Shown here piece by piece: positions 40,195-53,409 of a stretch of 64,000 nucleotides of DNA (positions are counted from its first letter, which is position 1; every line of letters begins with the position of its first letter). The DNA is from Apostichopus japonicus. Taxonomy: Eukaryota > Echinodermata > Holothuroidea > Aspidochirotida > Stichopodidae. The stretch spans positions 30,217,666 to 30,281,665 of the forward strand of contig NC_092579.1 of assembly GCF_037975245.1 (NCBI RefSeq), written 5' to 3'. Made by a program: the position numbers and the translations under genes. The notes under the pieces are model-generated. The model was not told the DNA's origin, searched no databases, and saw only the letters and a program-made list of their open reading frames with translations.

Positions 40195-41216
40195 GGCGAA
40201 GATAAGAACCGAACCCTGTCACAGACCTAAGTTCCACTCAGCCTATAGCCACAGTGATGCTATACTGGTGTGAATGCGTATTATAGGCTTTCTATATATA
40301 ACTGTCAATGAGTGCGTTACCACTGTACAGAGTCCTTCCCTGGTGCTGTTGAATATGACAATGTACACTGAATAACCATTTTTTGAGGCCAGCCAAGCCA
40401 TATTGATGAAATAAACCAGTTCCCAAAGGCGCAAACATTTTCGATTTCATTTAGCATACAATACACATTTGCGTTCCGCTACACCTCCCAGTCGGCTACA
40501 CGATTGTATATATTTTGTTACAACGTAACTTCAGTTCCTCATAAATCTGTACAATTTGTCACATGTTCCTTTTGGAAGCTACCTATATAAGGCGTATACA
40601 CCCCTGTATGTCATAACGGGGAGGGGAGGGGGGGGGGGCTCTAATTCGATGACCACAACTGTCATTGCACAGTACTTTCTACAGGCATGTTCACGAAATG
40701 TTTGTACCGAATAGTTTTGCTAACCAGAATGTTTTATACCGACTGGCCCAGCGGTTCATTGAGATTGCATTCTGGTAGTATTAACCTTAGTAATACACCT
40801 AAAATATTAAATAAGACCACAGACCAAGCTTCACTTTTCCCTAAATGAAGTAGTACAAGGTATTCATCATAAATGGAGTGTGTGACGTCACTAACGTCAA
40901 TAGTAATATAGTATACTCCATGATATGATTAATACTACAACACGAACTATACCATTACAACACTTAACGATATTAATGCCATATCTGTTTGTGTTCAATT
41001 CCTTAGATAATGCAACTGACAGTAAAAGAATCTTGGATAACTGCGCAGCCTCCGACAACACGTGACGCCACCAAAGACGACGATGGGGAAGATGAGAATT
41101 TTCAGTATCGCTTGTTAATATACTTTGTTGGCGCCGTTATTATAGTATTAGCTTGTATAAGTTGTATAAGTTGTATTACATACAAAGCAAGAGATGCGGG
41201 TTCACCTCCGATTTAA
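37238..41216 (+). CDS. Plexin-type SEMA-domain membrane protein 1 (4 exons)
   Basis: Exons are 37238-38284, 38948-39154, 39808-39930 and 41007-41216; every intron is phase 0 with GT-AG ends. The open frame reaches back to an ATG at 37163, but the second ATG starts a clean signal peptide ([10 protein letters not shown] then a hydrophobic core) and lies at a better distance from the TATA motif, giving 528 residues. A SEMA domain of about 460 residues follows. Plexin-like landmarks are [14 protein letters not shown], the Cys-rich [15 protein letters not shown] strand, GGGPILGW, and [12 protein letters not shown] in exon 2. Exon 3 ends the last blade ([10 protein letters not shown]). Instead of PSI and IPT domains, exon 4 encodes a short acidic stalk, one transmembrane helix (about [18 protein letters not shown]) and a 10-residue tail. 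Likely a cell-surface SEMA receptor or ligand lacking signalling domains. Confidence 0.9.
39205..39465 (+). repeat. 28-bp minisatellite with GC boxes (intron 2 of SEMA gene 1)
   Basis: About nine units of AATAGGGGCGGGGTTAGACA plus GAGTGAAA. Most contain GGGGCGGGG, the Sp1-type GC-box core. Confidence 0.85.
39988..40195. repeat. TA-rich compound microsatellite (intron 3 of SEMA gene 1)
   Basis: TA tracts interrupted by AAATATA and ACATA. Confidence 0.95.
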
Positions 41217-41333
41217 AATCGTAAATATCTTCAGTATTGCCTGAACATTTTAATATATTTATAATTGCTTTAATGTTTTCAAGACTATTTTCCGGTTGGA
41301 TAATTGCCATCATTCCCACAGCCTGATGAAGAG

Positions 41334-41339
41334 ATTAAA
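41334..41339 (+). promoter_or_regulatory. Possible polyadenylation signal of SEMA gene 1
   Basis: ATTAAA, a common variant signal, 118 bp after the stop. No AATAAA was seen closer. Confidence 0.3.
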
Positions 41340-43090
41340 AAGGAAAACTGTGAAGCCGGGTTGTCATGTCGTCAGTCCAAAGAAAAGTTAAAGTTTGACG
41401 ATATCTGGTGGCATACTCCTAGAGTCTAGGTCCATCCGCCCAATTGTTCTCCTTTAGGAAAAGTGCCAAAAAGCAGCAGGAGAACATTTTTTGACCTGTT
41501 ATCAATCGTGATCTAGTTTTTTCTTTTGGCTTGCATGTTGAAGAGCATGAATGGAAATACATGTGCTGTAAAAATTTGGTCAGTTGAGGCAAGTTTAGAC
41601 CCCTTTAGGCCTCCCAGGAGCAGCGTACGAAAATTGTTTACTACTGAACGAAGAGGTTTGTTTACGTTTGTTTAAGTGGCGAAAACTTCCGGCTCGGATA
41701 GCCAAAAATCTGCGCAGTCATAGTACGGAAAATTGTATGCGCCATGAAAGGCCAACTTGTCAGCTATCCGGTGATGTGTATATATGCGTTTAGCTATAGT
41801 GAAAACTTCTATCTAGACTTAAATATCACAATACTTTTGTGATTTATTGTGTAAGTCAATGGGGCTTTTAATGGGCGAATTCTGCCATCTGGCCTTAGAT
41901 GACATTTTTAGCATATTTAAAGATATATGTAAATGACCTCTACATTGAATGAAAGATAACAGTCTCTAACGGTAACGACGGGTGGGAGGGGACAGTGCTT
42001 GGTGGAGGTTGAAGTAAGAGGTATAGTGGCGAGGATAATAGTAATAACTCGATCGTAGTGTTGACAAGTTGAATGAGAGTATTGAGGATGTAAAACGGCT
42101 GATTTGTTAGTCTAAGGGTAGGCAAAGTCATTATTTCTTTCAAAACAGAAACTATGAATGAAGCATTTTGCGATTTATTTTTTATTTTTTATGACGTATC
42201 TTAAAAGTATTGTTTTATTTGCTCCTTGTTACATCTGATCGTATGATATTAAACTATTTTTAATGAAATTATGGATTTATTATCCTCGACCCAGGATATT
42301 ACCTATATAGGAGAGACTTTAGGTTTTTAAAACAGCCGTTTACGGCTAAATGGACTTATCATCTATCACCTTTGAAATGATTTACCAAGTCTCAAACATC
42401 TCATACTCTCTGGTCCTGGTATACTACGTGACGTAATGATAACGTCAGAATGAATTGATTGGTGGCTGTCATGTACAATAATCGCGTTTATCTACTCATT
42501 TACCATAAATAAGTTAGTTTTGTTTTAGACTTGACCGTTTTATCACAGTAACGAAGGTACTATAAAACATTAACTGATGAATGATGACGTCACAGTCAAA
42601 CACGGTGATAACGGGACAGTTTACTTTGATCATAAAATATACCTTTTTTTAACAGTACTGAACGTATATCTCCATCCCCACTCCTCAAGAAAAGATGAAG
42701 CATTGTTAAAACTGATCTGGGGGGTGGGGAGATGATGGGACGGGGAGGGGAGGGGAGGAAGGGGATTCTAATCTAAATGCGTAAATGAAGTAATATGTTT
42801 GAAGGAGTTTCTATACATTGCTCATGAAATCTAACGAATAAACGAATAAAAATATTGCTGCGCTCATATTAATCCTTATGGAATTCCGTATAGCACATAC
42901 GTTTTTAATTTTAATTTTCAAGTACTATATATCTTACCTGTTTTATCATGTAATATGTCACTGAATATTAATTATCATACTCATCACATGTATGCAATAT
43001 CATTTTTAAATTAACTTTCATTTATGCATTATTTGTACATATTGTGATATGCTGCCCATTGTTTTATGTTAACTTGCCAATAACGTCTAT
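41340..43090. other. Intergenic, nothing recognised
   Basis: No exon-like frame with splice context. A G-rich run (GGGGTGGGGAGATGATGGGA and neighbours) is at about 42719-42765. Confidence 0.4.
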
Positions 43091-43098
43091 TTTATGTG

Positions 43099-44399
43099 CA
43101 GTGGCGTCGCCAAGGGGGGGGGGGGGGGCCAGGGGGGGCACGTGCCCCCCTGGAAAACCTAGTGCCCCCCGGGTGCCCCCCCCCCATCTGAGATTTGGGT
43201 TGGTAAAAAAATATATATATATTTTGTTATATTCAACTCCCATCATCTGAGTTGGTTTTTCATAAGGACAAAGAAGCACAGTAATTCGTATTTTCTTCAA
43301 ATGAGCTGCGAAAAAATTAACAAGTTTATCCTTGAACGTCGGGTATCGAAGTCGTAACCCGCGCCATCACAACAGGTGTCGATATTTACATTGAATGTGT
43401 CAGTGCTCACGCCATACCAGCGGATATACAAGTCCGCTTCGCGAGCTACATGACTGTGAGAAGGGAGGGTACTGCAATATGTTGCCTTGGTCTGAGGTTG
43501 ACAGGTTAGGAGCTGACGAAATGTGAGAATGTGAGGGTCCGCAGGCACCATACTTGCCTATATTTGTGGACCCATATATTAACCCTGTTGTGTAAGGGGT
43601 GCAGAGGTCATTTGAGGTCAGATGCTTGTAGGAACAAATGGCGAATGTTCACACCTGCATACTGAGCCATACTCGATGTGTGATCAAACTTTGGATTGCA
43701 TGGTGAGATCCCTGATAGGAGCCAATAACGATGCTGGAACCTGTTACATCTTAATAGATAATGGGCGAAAACGAGAAGGACAAGAAAGGAGTCGGGGTCA
43801 TGCACACATTAATTCAACAAATGTAGCTTCTATTGATAGGGTTAGGCATAATATCGACAGCATGTGGTTCATATCCTCCGCAAAATTCTGCGCCTTGTTA
43901 AAATCATTACCTCAAAAAGAGCAATTTCTGGAGATATCTTCAGATCGAATTTAGCATCAAATGTGGCAGCATTTTGCATCTAGCCCATCCTCCGTATGCG
44001 AAAATTTTCCAAAGGGGAGGGGGGCAGTGGCGGCGGAACCGGGGGGGCTTGGGGCTTGCAATCTGAGAAATTGCAGGCTTGAGACCCATATTTTAGGGCT
44101 ACGTATTCGCAGCATAAAACACTCGGGAAGTGCTGTTTCCGGCCATCTGGGGGTTTGAAAAACCCAAAATTTTCTTGTACGCTCCGCGCCAACCGATGGT
44201 GGCGCTCCGCTTAGATAGTCTCTACACATTAGTCCCCCCCCCCCAATAATTTTCCCGTTCCGCCGCGCCTGGAGGACCACCCCTCCCCTTAGACCCCTCC
44301 CCAGGACGTTGATCCGTATCCACCTAAGTGCCCCCCATCAAATGCTGGTGCCCCCCCTGTGCCCCCCCCCCCAGACTGAAAAGTCTGGTGACGCCACTG
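43099..44399. mobile_element. hAT element with perfect 8-bp TSD
   Basis: Left end CAGTGGCGTCGCCA, right end TGGTGACGCCACTG, inverted with one mismatch over 14 bp. TTTATGTG flanks it at 43091-43098 and 44400-44407. Sub-terminal G- and C-runs enclose GGCACGTGCCCCCC. A 110-codon frame at 43622-43954 has no transposase motif. A further hAT-like unit is nested at 44025-44271. Confidence 0.9.
44025..44271. mobile_element. Nested hAT-like MITE
   Basis: CAGTGGCGGCGGAAC at the left and GTTCCGCCGCGCCTG at the right are inverted with two mismatches. The interior carries the CCAACCGATGGTGGCGCTCC block of the 2555 family. Flanking octamers match only partly (GAGG). Confidence 0.75.
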
Positions 44400-44407
44400 T
44401 TTATGTG

Positions 44408-47400
44408 CGTGTATGTGTTGATGAAATTTACAAAAATAAATACTTAGTATTCGTTAACAAGTTCTTCCGTCCTGTATTCTTTTATTATTTCATGATAAAT
44501 CTCATGAGTTTGAAGTTGACCTCTCACTGTTTCAAGGTCGTCATTATTTACCCCACATAGTCGAGAAAGGCAATAGACCTAATGGTCACTCGGCCTAATG
44601 GTCACTCGGGTGATGAAACTTGAAGAAGCATTTTGTTGTACAAGTTCCTTCCCTTCAATTTAAGGGGTTTTGCCTGCCGAGTTAGTGATTTAATCCAATA
44701 CGTGAACACGGCTCGGTATTCTGGGGTTAATTTATTTCGATTATCTGAATATGCATGTTGAAATGATTTCTGAAGAAAGAATTGACCACTCTTAGCATAT
44801 TAACCTGTTTGGCCATTTCCTGGGTCTCTAAATATTCATGAAGCCACTATTGCGTAATGTCAACAAGTCTTAGGATATACACACGGTATGGAGCGACTAA
44901 CAGTATGATAGGTTTACAGGAATACAATTTATCGTTCTAAACGAATGGATATCACATTTTTACACAAACATGGATTCAGCCCTCGGTAAACTTTATGAAA
45001 TTCAGGTAAATATTTGTCGAGCATTACTATCTTTGAAAACTCAGTTTGTTTTCTTAAAGCATATATGCCCAGGCTATAAACATATATGACACAAACACGT
45101 GTATAACGTTGTCTGTGCTACACATTCCTAATAGGTAGGCTATAGTCATTGCGCGAAAACATATCGTACCATGTGTATTAGTGCAGTATATATATAGATC
45201 TAAAGTGTTGGTAAATATGCAAATTAGTTCATTAATATTCATTAGGTCACACATTCATAGCCCGTCTTTTTGACGGATATGTTGGTATCACAGGTTCGTT
45301 TATGTTTAAAGAACAACCAGGACATATTTTTTTTTTGAAACAACGTTTTTATTTGCTCATCCTTTACGGAGAGCCCTAAATGATTCTGCGAAAACCTCGT
45401 TATTTTGACGAGGTTATTGAAGGAATTTGATCAGAACCTACAAGTTTGAAAGTCACTATATATTTCGTGATGCTTATATGATGTTGATATATAGATATTA
45501 TTATTATGATTATGATGATTATTTTTTTCCCCTCCGTTTATTCATCGTTATTCATCGATTCCGTTTCCTTTGCCCTAGTATTCTGCTATATACTTGCACA
45601 TGTACTCGAAAAGTGGTGTTCCATGTAATATATATACTAAAAAAAAAGAAGTTATGTAACAAATCTAAAGCAGAGGGAGATTACTTCATTTATCGGTGAG
45701 CCGGGAAACTATTTGGAGAGTTGCGGACAAAATGGGCATCAATGTGAGTCATTTATTATTTATTATCGCCTAACACAGTGGGTAGCATTACCGTACTGAT
45801 ATCCTAGTATCTTCCTAACCTGAGCCTAGTCTTTTCACTAAACGTTAACATAAAAACAGTTGATCTCAGGTGTCATGGCAGAGGTGCAGCAAAACTTCTC
45901 CTTTAATTTAGGGTGTCCCAATGCTTTTGCAGATCCTACTCTCTGATATTTTTTATTGTTGGGGATGGGGGGTGGGGTGGGGGAGGATGCGTTTATTTTG
46001 TTTCCTAACCCCCTCTAACTACCGCCTTGTGGCTAAGCCACTTTGTAATGGTCAGGTGGCGTAGATTACAAACCGTCATCAAACCAACAGTTGAAAATAC
46101 AAAATTATAAGTGAATAGAAGAAAGACCATGTTTGTGACAAGTTTAATCTTTTCATGGTTTTCATGGTGACGTAACATTGAACAAGTATTGACTGCATAG
46201 TCGTATGATCAAGGGATGCATAGTACTGTTTAGTTATTCTTTAAACCAACTTATCTTTGTAACACTTATCGCAGCTACAGCTTGTATTAAAAGATTGTGA
46301 GTTGTATTGTTGTTAATAGCTCCTCATATATACTTGCTAGAATCATCCTCAAATGACCCTGATCAAACAATTTTATGATACAAAACGTATGACGTTATGC
46401 TCCTCACAGAGGTAGAAATAGCACTGAGACTTATATAGATGTAATCTTACAAACAATATGGCTTCTTCCGTGAGACAAATAAGGTCGTGAACCATTTCCC
46501 CTTCGAATTAAAGGTCGCCTTAGAAAACGTATTTAATAATATTAATTACTAGCGATGTGGTGATAAATCTCTTAGTCTATTGTTCACTTATTTCACAAAG
46601 TTTCTCTCATTGATAAACATAATTATATATTCTTATCGGCCCGATATACAGCTCCATTAAACTGCCCCATCTTGTCTTTCACTGGCATGCTTGAATCAGT
46701 ATAATATCGATCGTTGTTCTGCACACATAATATCCTCTCTCAAATGCTGCAGTCGGATATATCCGCTTAGCTACAATACTGGGCATTTTTAAAGGGATTA
46801 TGCAAATTACCTACACAATGGTTGAGAAATGTCGGGTTCTCGCCATAACGGTTGAAGTGCAACGGACCAGTCGACTGAAGTGGCGGTGGATTGAATATTA
46901 TCGCAGAGAAATTTCAGATATGGTGGGGCAAAAATTGTGTTCGATCCTATACCAGATCAAGAATTGTATTTGCTACATTTAATTTACGTCTACCTCATTA
47001 TAAAGTGGCCAAACCATTTAAGGCGTTGGCATAATTTTATCATAAAAATCGAGTTTCCAATTTCTATATTGCGCATTGTGTTCCCTTACATATAATTTAA
47101 GTCCACCTCATTGTAAAGTGGCTATACCAGTAACTTGGACGCTGGCATAAAATTTTATATCTAGACATATTTCAATGTTCCGTCAAACTTATATGACAAT
47201 ATCTTTCATGAGTTGTGCGCACTTATATAGTTGAGAACTAGGTTTCAAGGTTCAAGAGTTGTATAGCCGTCACGTATAGGCTGGATTCAGATTTTCTCTG
47301 CGACGTCAGAGTCCCTTACAGTATTTTGTCTATGACGTCACTCGGCAATTTTTCAGAGGGATTACCGTGACGAACATCTGCAACGTTCTCTTTTAATATG

Positions 47401-47800
47401 GCGAACAGCAGATGAACATTAGAGAAAGAACACATAAAAACCCTATGTAAAATGACACTGCTGTCAAAACTTTTCGGTGCAAGAAAGAAACAATACAATC
47501 TGTGCTGAAATATCTAAGAATTGAGGGAGATGTTACCTTGGCAACACAATCTGTTAAGGGGAAAATCAGTCGGGCCTATATACACTGATACAGCAAAATG
47601 GAGAATACTTCACTAACAATGATCGTTCGTCATATTAGAAAATATACTGTAAAGTGACTGAAATATCTAAGATAACTTTTAATATTAGTGTAGGATAACA
47701 TACTAAGAAGAAGCTGCATGGCAAATCAAATGCAGCCAGTAATTGATGGTTACATAGAGCAATTTCATGACAGTTGCATCGGGTTTTCTTTTTCGGTTAT
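44408..47800. other. Intergenic, nothing recognised
   Basis: AT-rich sequence with short frames only. Minor features: a 20-bp direct repeat of GACCTAATGGTCACTCGGCC type at about 44575 and a G-rich tract at about 45961-45985. Confidence 0.4.
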
Positions 47801-47804
47801 GTCT

Positions 47805-48255
47805 GAGCCAATGTGGAATAGAAAGTCAATGCAGCTGATTGGTGAATTTACTCTGTGCGCCAATGCGCAATAGAAAGTCAATGCATCTGATTGGTTAATT
47901 TAATCTGTGCGCCAATGAGAAATAGCAAGTCCATGAATCCAATTGGTTAATTTAATCTGTGCGCCAATGAGAAATAGAAAGTCAATGCATCTGATTGGTT
48001 AAGTTAATCTGTGCGCCAATGTGAAATAGAAAGTCCATGCATCCCATTGGTTAATTTAATCTGTGCGCCAATGAGAAATAGAGAGTCAGTGCATCTGATT
48101 GGTTAAGTTTAATTTGTGCGCCATTGCGAAATAGAGAGTCCATGCATCCAATTGGTTAATTTAATCTGTGCGCCACTGAGAAATAGAAAGTCAATGCATC
48201 TGATTGGTTAATTTAATCTGTGCGCCAATGCGAAATAGAACTCAATGCATCTGAA
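47805..48255 (+). repeat. 52-bp tandem repeat with CCAAT motifs in both orientations
   Basis: About eight units of GCGCCAATGAGAAATAGAAA followed by GTCAATGCATCTGATTGGTT and AATTTAATCTGT. Each unit has GCGCCAAT on the + strand and ATTGG (CCAAT on the - strand) about 26 bp later. No coding frame runs through the array. Confidence 0.92.
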
Positions 48256-49750
48256 AATTTAAATTTAAATTAGTACATTCTGTAATTAAGAACCCATGTG
48301 AGTGGAAACGAAACCTGTATAATTGAGTTGTTGCATAAAACCAGAAAATAACTGCCCCCCCCCCCGCCAACTAAACAAAATGGCCGCCTTGTCAATTAGA
48401 ACGGACCGTGTCCGTCGATTAGAATGGACCGTAATGTCCCCATTGACGTCATTATTCAATGCTGTTAATTGAAACAATGTACAGAAACTAAAGTAATCAA
48501 GTAATAAAACAAGACATTCCTTAGATTGCAGCCTTTCTTTATTACTTGAAAACATCTCGACAAAAAGTGCAAGTAAATAACCAATTAAAAGATCACTCCC
48601 TGATCACGTGATATCACTGAATGTGATATTTAAGTACAAAATAATGCTTATATATAGTACAGTTTATCTCGTTGAATGAACTATGGTACAAGTCAGGCTT
48701 CAAAACTTTCATTTGACTGTGGAAAGTATTAAAGAGAAGTTGGTGATAAACGAGGTTGCATGTAATATTTATATCAATTTTATCATTTCTTATTATTCTT
48801 TTTATCCTGTTGGCTGTGCCATGGCAATGTTTTATATATAAATCTACCCAGAAAATCTGGTTTGGGTGAGGATGGGCTGGGGGTAACTACCCCTCTTATT
48901 TGTGACCTGTTGCTATGGTAATATATACAGTAGCCTACATAAGAGGTCAGTCAATATCGGATAATATTTTAATTGTATATAATAAACTTTTTAATAAACT
49001 TTTTGGAAAAGATTATGAAATTATGTCATACATTATATATTCAACCATCGTCTCTTGCATTTAACGACGGGACTTTGTTGCCAAAAGATGACGTCATAAT
49101 TAAACGCAAATAACAAACTAACTAACAAAATAATAACAAACTATAAATAACAAATAACAAACAGTAAGATCTCCGGGATAATTCCGGTCGTATACAATGT
49201 TAAACTAATATTGAAGAAAACATATTAATATTCCACATTGTTAGTTGAACACACCCCATCTTAATATCTCGTCCCTGCAGACTCTAGATATGGTTGATTC
49301 AATGTAGCCTATCCGGACTGTAGCCTATTAATGTAGCCCATTAATGTAGCCAATTAATGTAGCCTATTAATCAAATATAGCCTATTTGGACTAGCCTTAT
49401 CACTCCAAGAAGTAGACCACGTCAGGTGGTCTGTGACGTCATCCAGGCAGGTGGACCGTCAAAAGCTTGACTTCGCTATTACCATCTTCTTATTCAGTTT
49501 TCCTTCGATTGAATTTGATGTATTGTTTTAATATTTCTCTGTATTTAAAGTATCATCAAAACGCAAATCTTTTGTAACAAATTACTTTTCTCCTCTGTGG
49601 ATCAATGATTAAACTTTACCAAAGATATTTCCGTCCAATTGCCTTTATAAGAACAGCCACTCTCCTTTTGCCAGATGTTTCAATATTTTAACAAAGTTAT
49701 GACAGGTCCTATTCCAAACGACTGGATTACACGTCTATACCGATATGACC
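48256..49750. other. Intergenic downstream of SEMA gene 2
   Basis: Contains a 15-bp ATGTAGCCTATTA tandem repeat at about 49303-49385. No exon recognised. Confidence 0.45.
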
Positions 49751-49753
49751 TCT

Positions 49754-51253
49754 TCATACCCTGATGAAAATTATGGTAATTGCAAGAATTACTGATGAAG
49801 CCAAGTACCGCAGTTTACAAAACTGTCGTGAAATATTGCCTCCATTTCGATCTTCGGTTGTAGGTTTATAGATTGGGAGCTTAACAATCTGTGAAGAAAA
49901 ACACACAAATAATTAAGAGAAATTTAAAAATATTATAAGAAAAGATGAAGCAGATAAATTAATTCACAGGCAGTTTTAGGAAAGCATTAATCCAGGAAAG
50001 ATCCATCTTTACAGTTAGATAATAAAATGATTCCAATTTGCACAGTAGCCTTATGGGCCTGTGTGAAACAACTGCAAAAGATACATTCCTCATTGGCATG
50101 TATACACTTAGGCGTCGATTGGCGGAAAACGTATGGATGACAGGTAAACCCACCTCTACCCTCCGCCCCCCCCCTTCACCTCCACCCCCAGTCTCCGTTT
50201 GCCAGACCCCTCTCCAATTTTCGGTGAACTAGTATTTCAGTATAGAAATTATATTGAAAGACAAAAGGATGAAGTAAATCACATCGACTTGCGCTTTTAA
50301 TACAGTCACTGCACTTCCTCATATATCACGTAATGTATATGATATGCATGGTCAATACAATTTTGATATATTATGTGAGTTAGACCATACACTTGTAATA
50401 ATATATATTTGTATATATTATCGCATGTATCGATGTTTATTTTTGACTTGTAGTATGTACCTGTAAATATTATGTGAATTTTATATGATATACTTGTAAT
50501 ATATATACTTGTATATATTATATGCTGTATATGACATACTTGTAATATATATATACTTGTATATATTATATGCTGTATATATTATACTTGTAATATATAT
50601 ACTTGTATATGTAATGTGAAGTGTAGTTTATACTTGTAATATATATACTTGTATATAGTATGTGATGTTTATATGATATACTTGTAATATATATACTTGT
50701 ATATATTATATGCTGTATATGATATACTTGTAATATATAAACTTGTATATATATGTGTGATGTATATGATATACTTGACATATACAAGTTGTAAATATGA
50801 TATACTTGTTATATATTATTGTTCTATATCACTTATTGTTTATAATATACTCGTACTACGTACATAAATCTTTCAAGATAATGATTTATTACAGACACGG
50901 CGAAGCAATGTTTAGTTTATATACCAGCAAGACTGTCAAGTTAGAACGGTGATGATAGTCACAACTTACTGTTGCAGAGGTTCTCACAAGACTCCTCTCA
51001 CCCCCTCCCCAAGCTTTCCTTCCCCCTCCCCTTCCCCCACAGAGAGTATATTTTCCAAGACAACCAAACGTACCTTTCTTTCACCTATTACGTAAAACTG
51101 TCTCCGATCTTCATGCAGCAGAAGTCCATTTCGTTCAAGAATACCACCTTGAATGAATAGAGTCTCCCATACATTAGCTGTAACCTGCGAATTGCAAAGA
51201 AATATAAACATAATAGGCTTATTACACTTTCACCTTGATCAATAAGTACACAT

Positions 51254-51294
<41 letters not shown>

Positions 51295-53305
51295 AACATA
51301 TAGAATAGGGCCCATTATGATTGAAATAATACAAACATAGGCTAATTACACATTGACTCTGATCCGAGAAGCTAATAAGTAAGCACACATACATGTAAAA
51401 GCATACATAGTGCGCAAAGGTCTAGGTCAAAGGTCAAGGCCAACCTCCACCCTCCATCGTCCCTCGGCGAAAAAAAAAGACGTTCAGTCGAGGGATTTTT
51501 TTCCTTCAAAATTTAAAGGTATTTATTATCACAATCTTGCGTTTAGACCTAATTATAGAGGTAATTTATAGTCTAAATATGCTTCAGATTGCACCATTTG
51601 ACGTTTGAACTTTGACCCCAAACTCTCCTACATGAGTGTCACCTTCATACACCCTAGAGTCGTATCCCTCTTGATAGAATGTTTGATCCCTTTCCCGTCT
51701 CCATCTCTGCATATGCACATTCCTATCTACCAGAACTACATGCCTGGAATGTTTTAGCACTGCGCGCCTACACATTTCACTGCAGGTACTAAGTACTGCA
51801 TGTACCAGGCAAAGATACAGCACAATATCTGGTTGTTATCAGTTGTAACGTAAAATGTAACGTTACCTTATGAAGGTTCTCATTCGAATCGCCAAGCATG
51901 ATTATGTCTCACCGCGGTAGGTCGGTGATACGATCAATATATCACTACGAAATCCATCCGTTGTCAATGGAGACATTGCTGTTGCTACGATGGATTTACT
52001 CCCTCCAAGTGGTTGAGCTATAGACTCATTGTAACAGTAGCTGGGATCATCAAATCGAGAGAAATCAAGCTGCCGAGAAACAGAATAAATGAGGCTGAAT
52101 ATTTCTTGATAACGAGGGTAGCACTATTTGCTTATTTAGCTAAGGACAATAACCTATCTAAGAAAGCACACGAAGGCAGATATAACGCAAGTTAACATTC
52201 TAATTGTTTTAAAAGTTCTACAAAACAAACCAACATTTAACATTAGTTCCTTCTTTGATAATAATTTGATGAACCTTACCTGCGGTGGTGGGGCCTTTGG
52301 ACAATAGTTTAATCTGTGCCAAGGTATTTCGGTGGTTTTCGTCACACCCTCCAAACACTCCCGTCGTCTGTTGTTAAATCTGTTATTTATGAAGTCAATG
52401 TTGTACTGGCAAATGTACGTTTTAATGGTATGGTATTTTTTCTTTGTGAAGGAAACATACAATACGCCATTAGTATAATACGCAACAGACGAAACGAACT
52501 CCGTCTGTCCAGAAAGACCCTCATTGTGCCCCTGACACTCCAACGGCAGTTCCATATATGATCTATATGTTTGGTCATTTTTACACAGACGAATGAGTTT
52601 GACTTGCGTTACACCGCGTTCCTCGGTAGGCCTATGTGTCTTAAGGATGTATCGGTAATTTCCCGCCGTAAATCCATAAAATGGCTCAATATCGTCTGCT
52701 AAGCAAGGACTTGGTTGTAGGTAGGAAGACGGGACAAACTGATGGTCTACGAGAAGTTCCAGCGTTCGAAACGTTCTTGTCGATACCAGAGGTAGTGGTT
52801 GCGCGAAATGTACCCTCTCCTTAGTTGAGAGGGCGGTTGTGAGAACCGTCTCGTCACCGATATCATTATCAATCCAACCTACGATCGGACCACCTCCCGG
52901 ATATGTGACGTCACTTCCGGTTATCTCTTTTGATATTTCTTTTAGTGACGACGAATCTCGTAGCTCACAGGTTCCGCTGTTGTCGTTTTTACAGTTAAGG
53001 ATTTCCGACCCTCTCAGAATAGTTAACACATTGTTGTCTCCAGCTGTCATTGATGTGTTGACCTCTTTGATGAGGGTCAAGTCTTCTGCCAAAATCTTCA
53101 GACTTCTTTGTGTTGTGACGTAAATGTTTAGCGACGATTTGTCTTGCGTAATGCTTACAATTCTATCGCAATCCTTACTATCACACTCTGGTAGCTCGAA
53201 ACGGGAATAAGCGCAGACAGACGATGATTCTATGTGAAAAATTAAGATTAACAATGTAACAGACACAGTGGGCAATCTCCAATGATACAAGTTTGTGAAT
53301 GCCAT
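49754..53305 (-). CDS. Plexin-type SEMA-domain protein 2, frameshifted in exon 2 (4 exons)
   Basis: Minus-strand exons are 53305-52280, 52069-51867, 51184-51074 and 49888-49754; intron positions match SEMA gene 1. The ATG at 53305 begins a signal peptide (MAFTNLYHWRL then a hydrophobic core). The frame extends to an earlier ATG at 53407. Exon 1 encodes most of the SEMA domain (NIYVTTQRSLKILAEDLTLI, CKNDNSGTCELRD, GGGPIVGWID). Exon 2 is 203 bp where gene 3 has 204, and the frame hits TAA at 51904-51902; beyond the lost base the other frame resumes family sequence (LGDSNENLHK). Exons 3 and 4 are open and family-like. Exon 4 ends in a hydrophobic C-terminus (YLASSVILAITIIFIRV) like a GPI-attachment signal. 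This is a recent pseudogene, an assembly error, or a gene using an alternative donor in exon 2. Confidence 0.82.
50380..50840 (+). repeat. TATACTTGTAATATATA tandem repeat (intron 3 of SEMA gene 2)
   Basis: About ten degenerate units around ATACTTGTAATATATATACT with TGTATATATTATATGCTG spacers. Confidence 0.85.
51251..51293. repeat. (CA)n(TA)n microsatellite (intron 2 of SEMA gene 2)
   Basis: Short compound dinucleotide repeat. Confidence 0.9.
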
Positions 53306-53409
53306 TTTGATTAGATTTCTTTCAGCAATGCCACTCTTTTCTCGATATGTATACAACACCAGTAATGTAGGCTGTCTGGTTTTCCCAGTGCACCAGATTC
53401 CATGCAACC

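Noticed and set aside
43622-43954. 110-codon frame inside the 43099-44399 hAT element
   Set aside because: No transposase motif (no DDE/RNase-H or dimerisation signature); likely chance.
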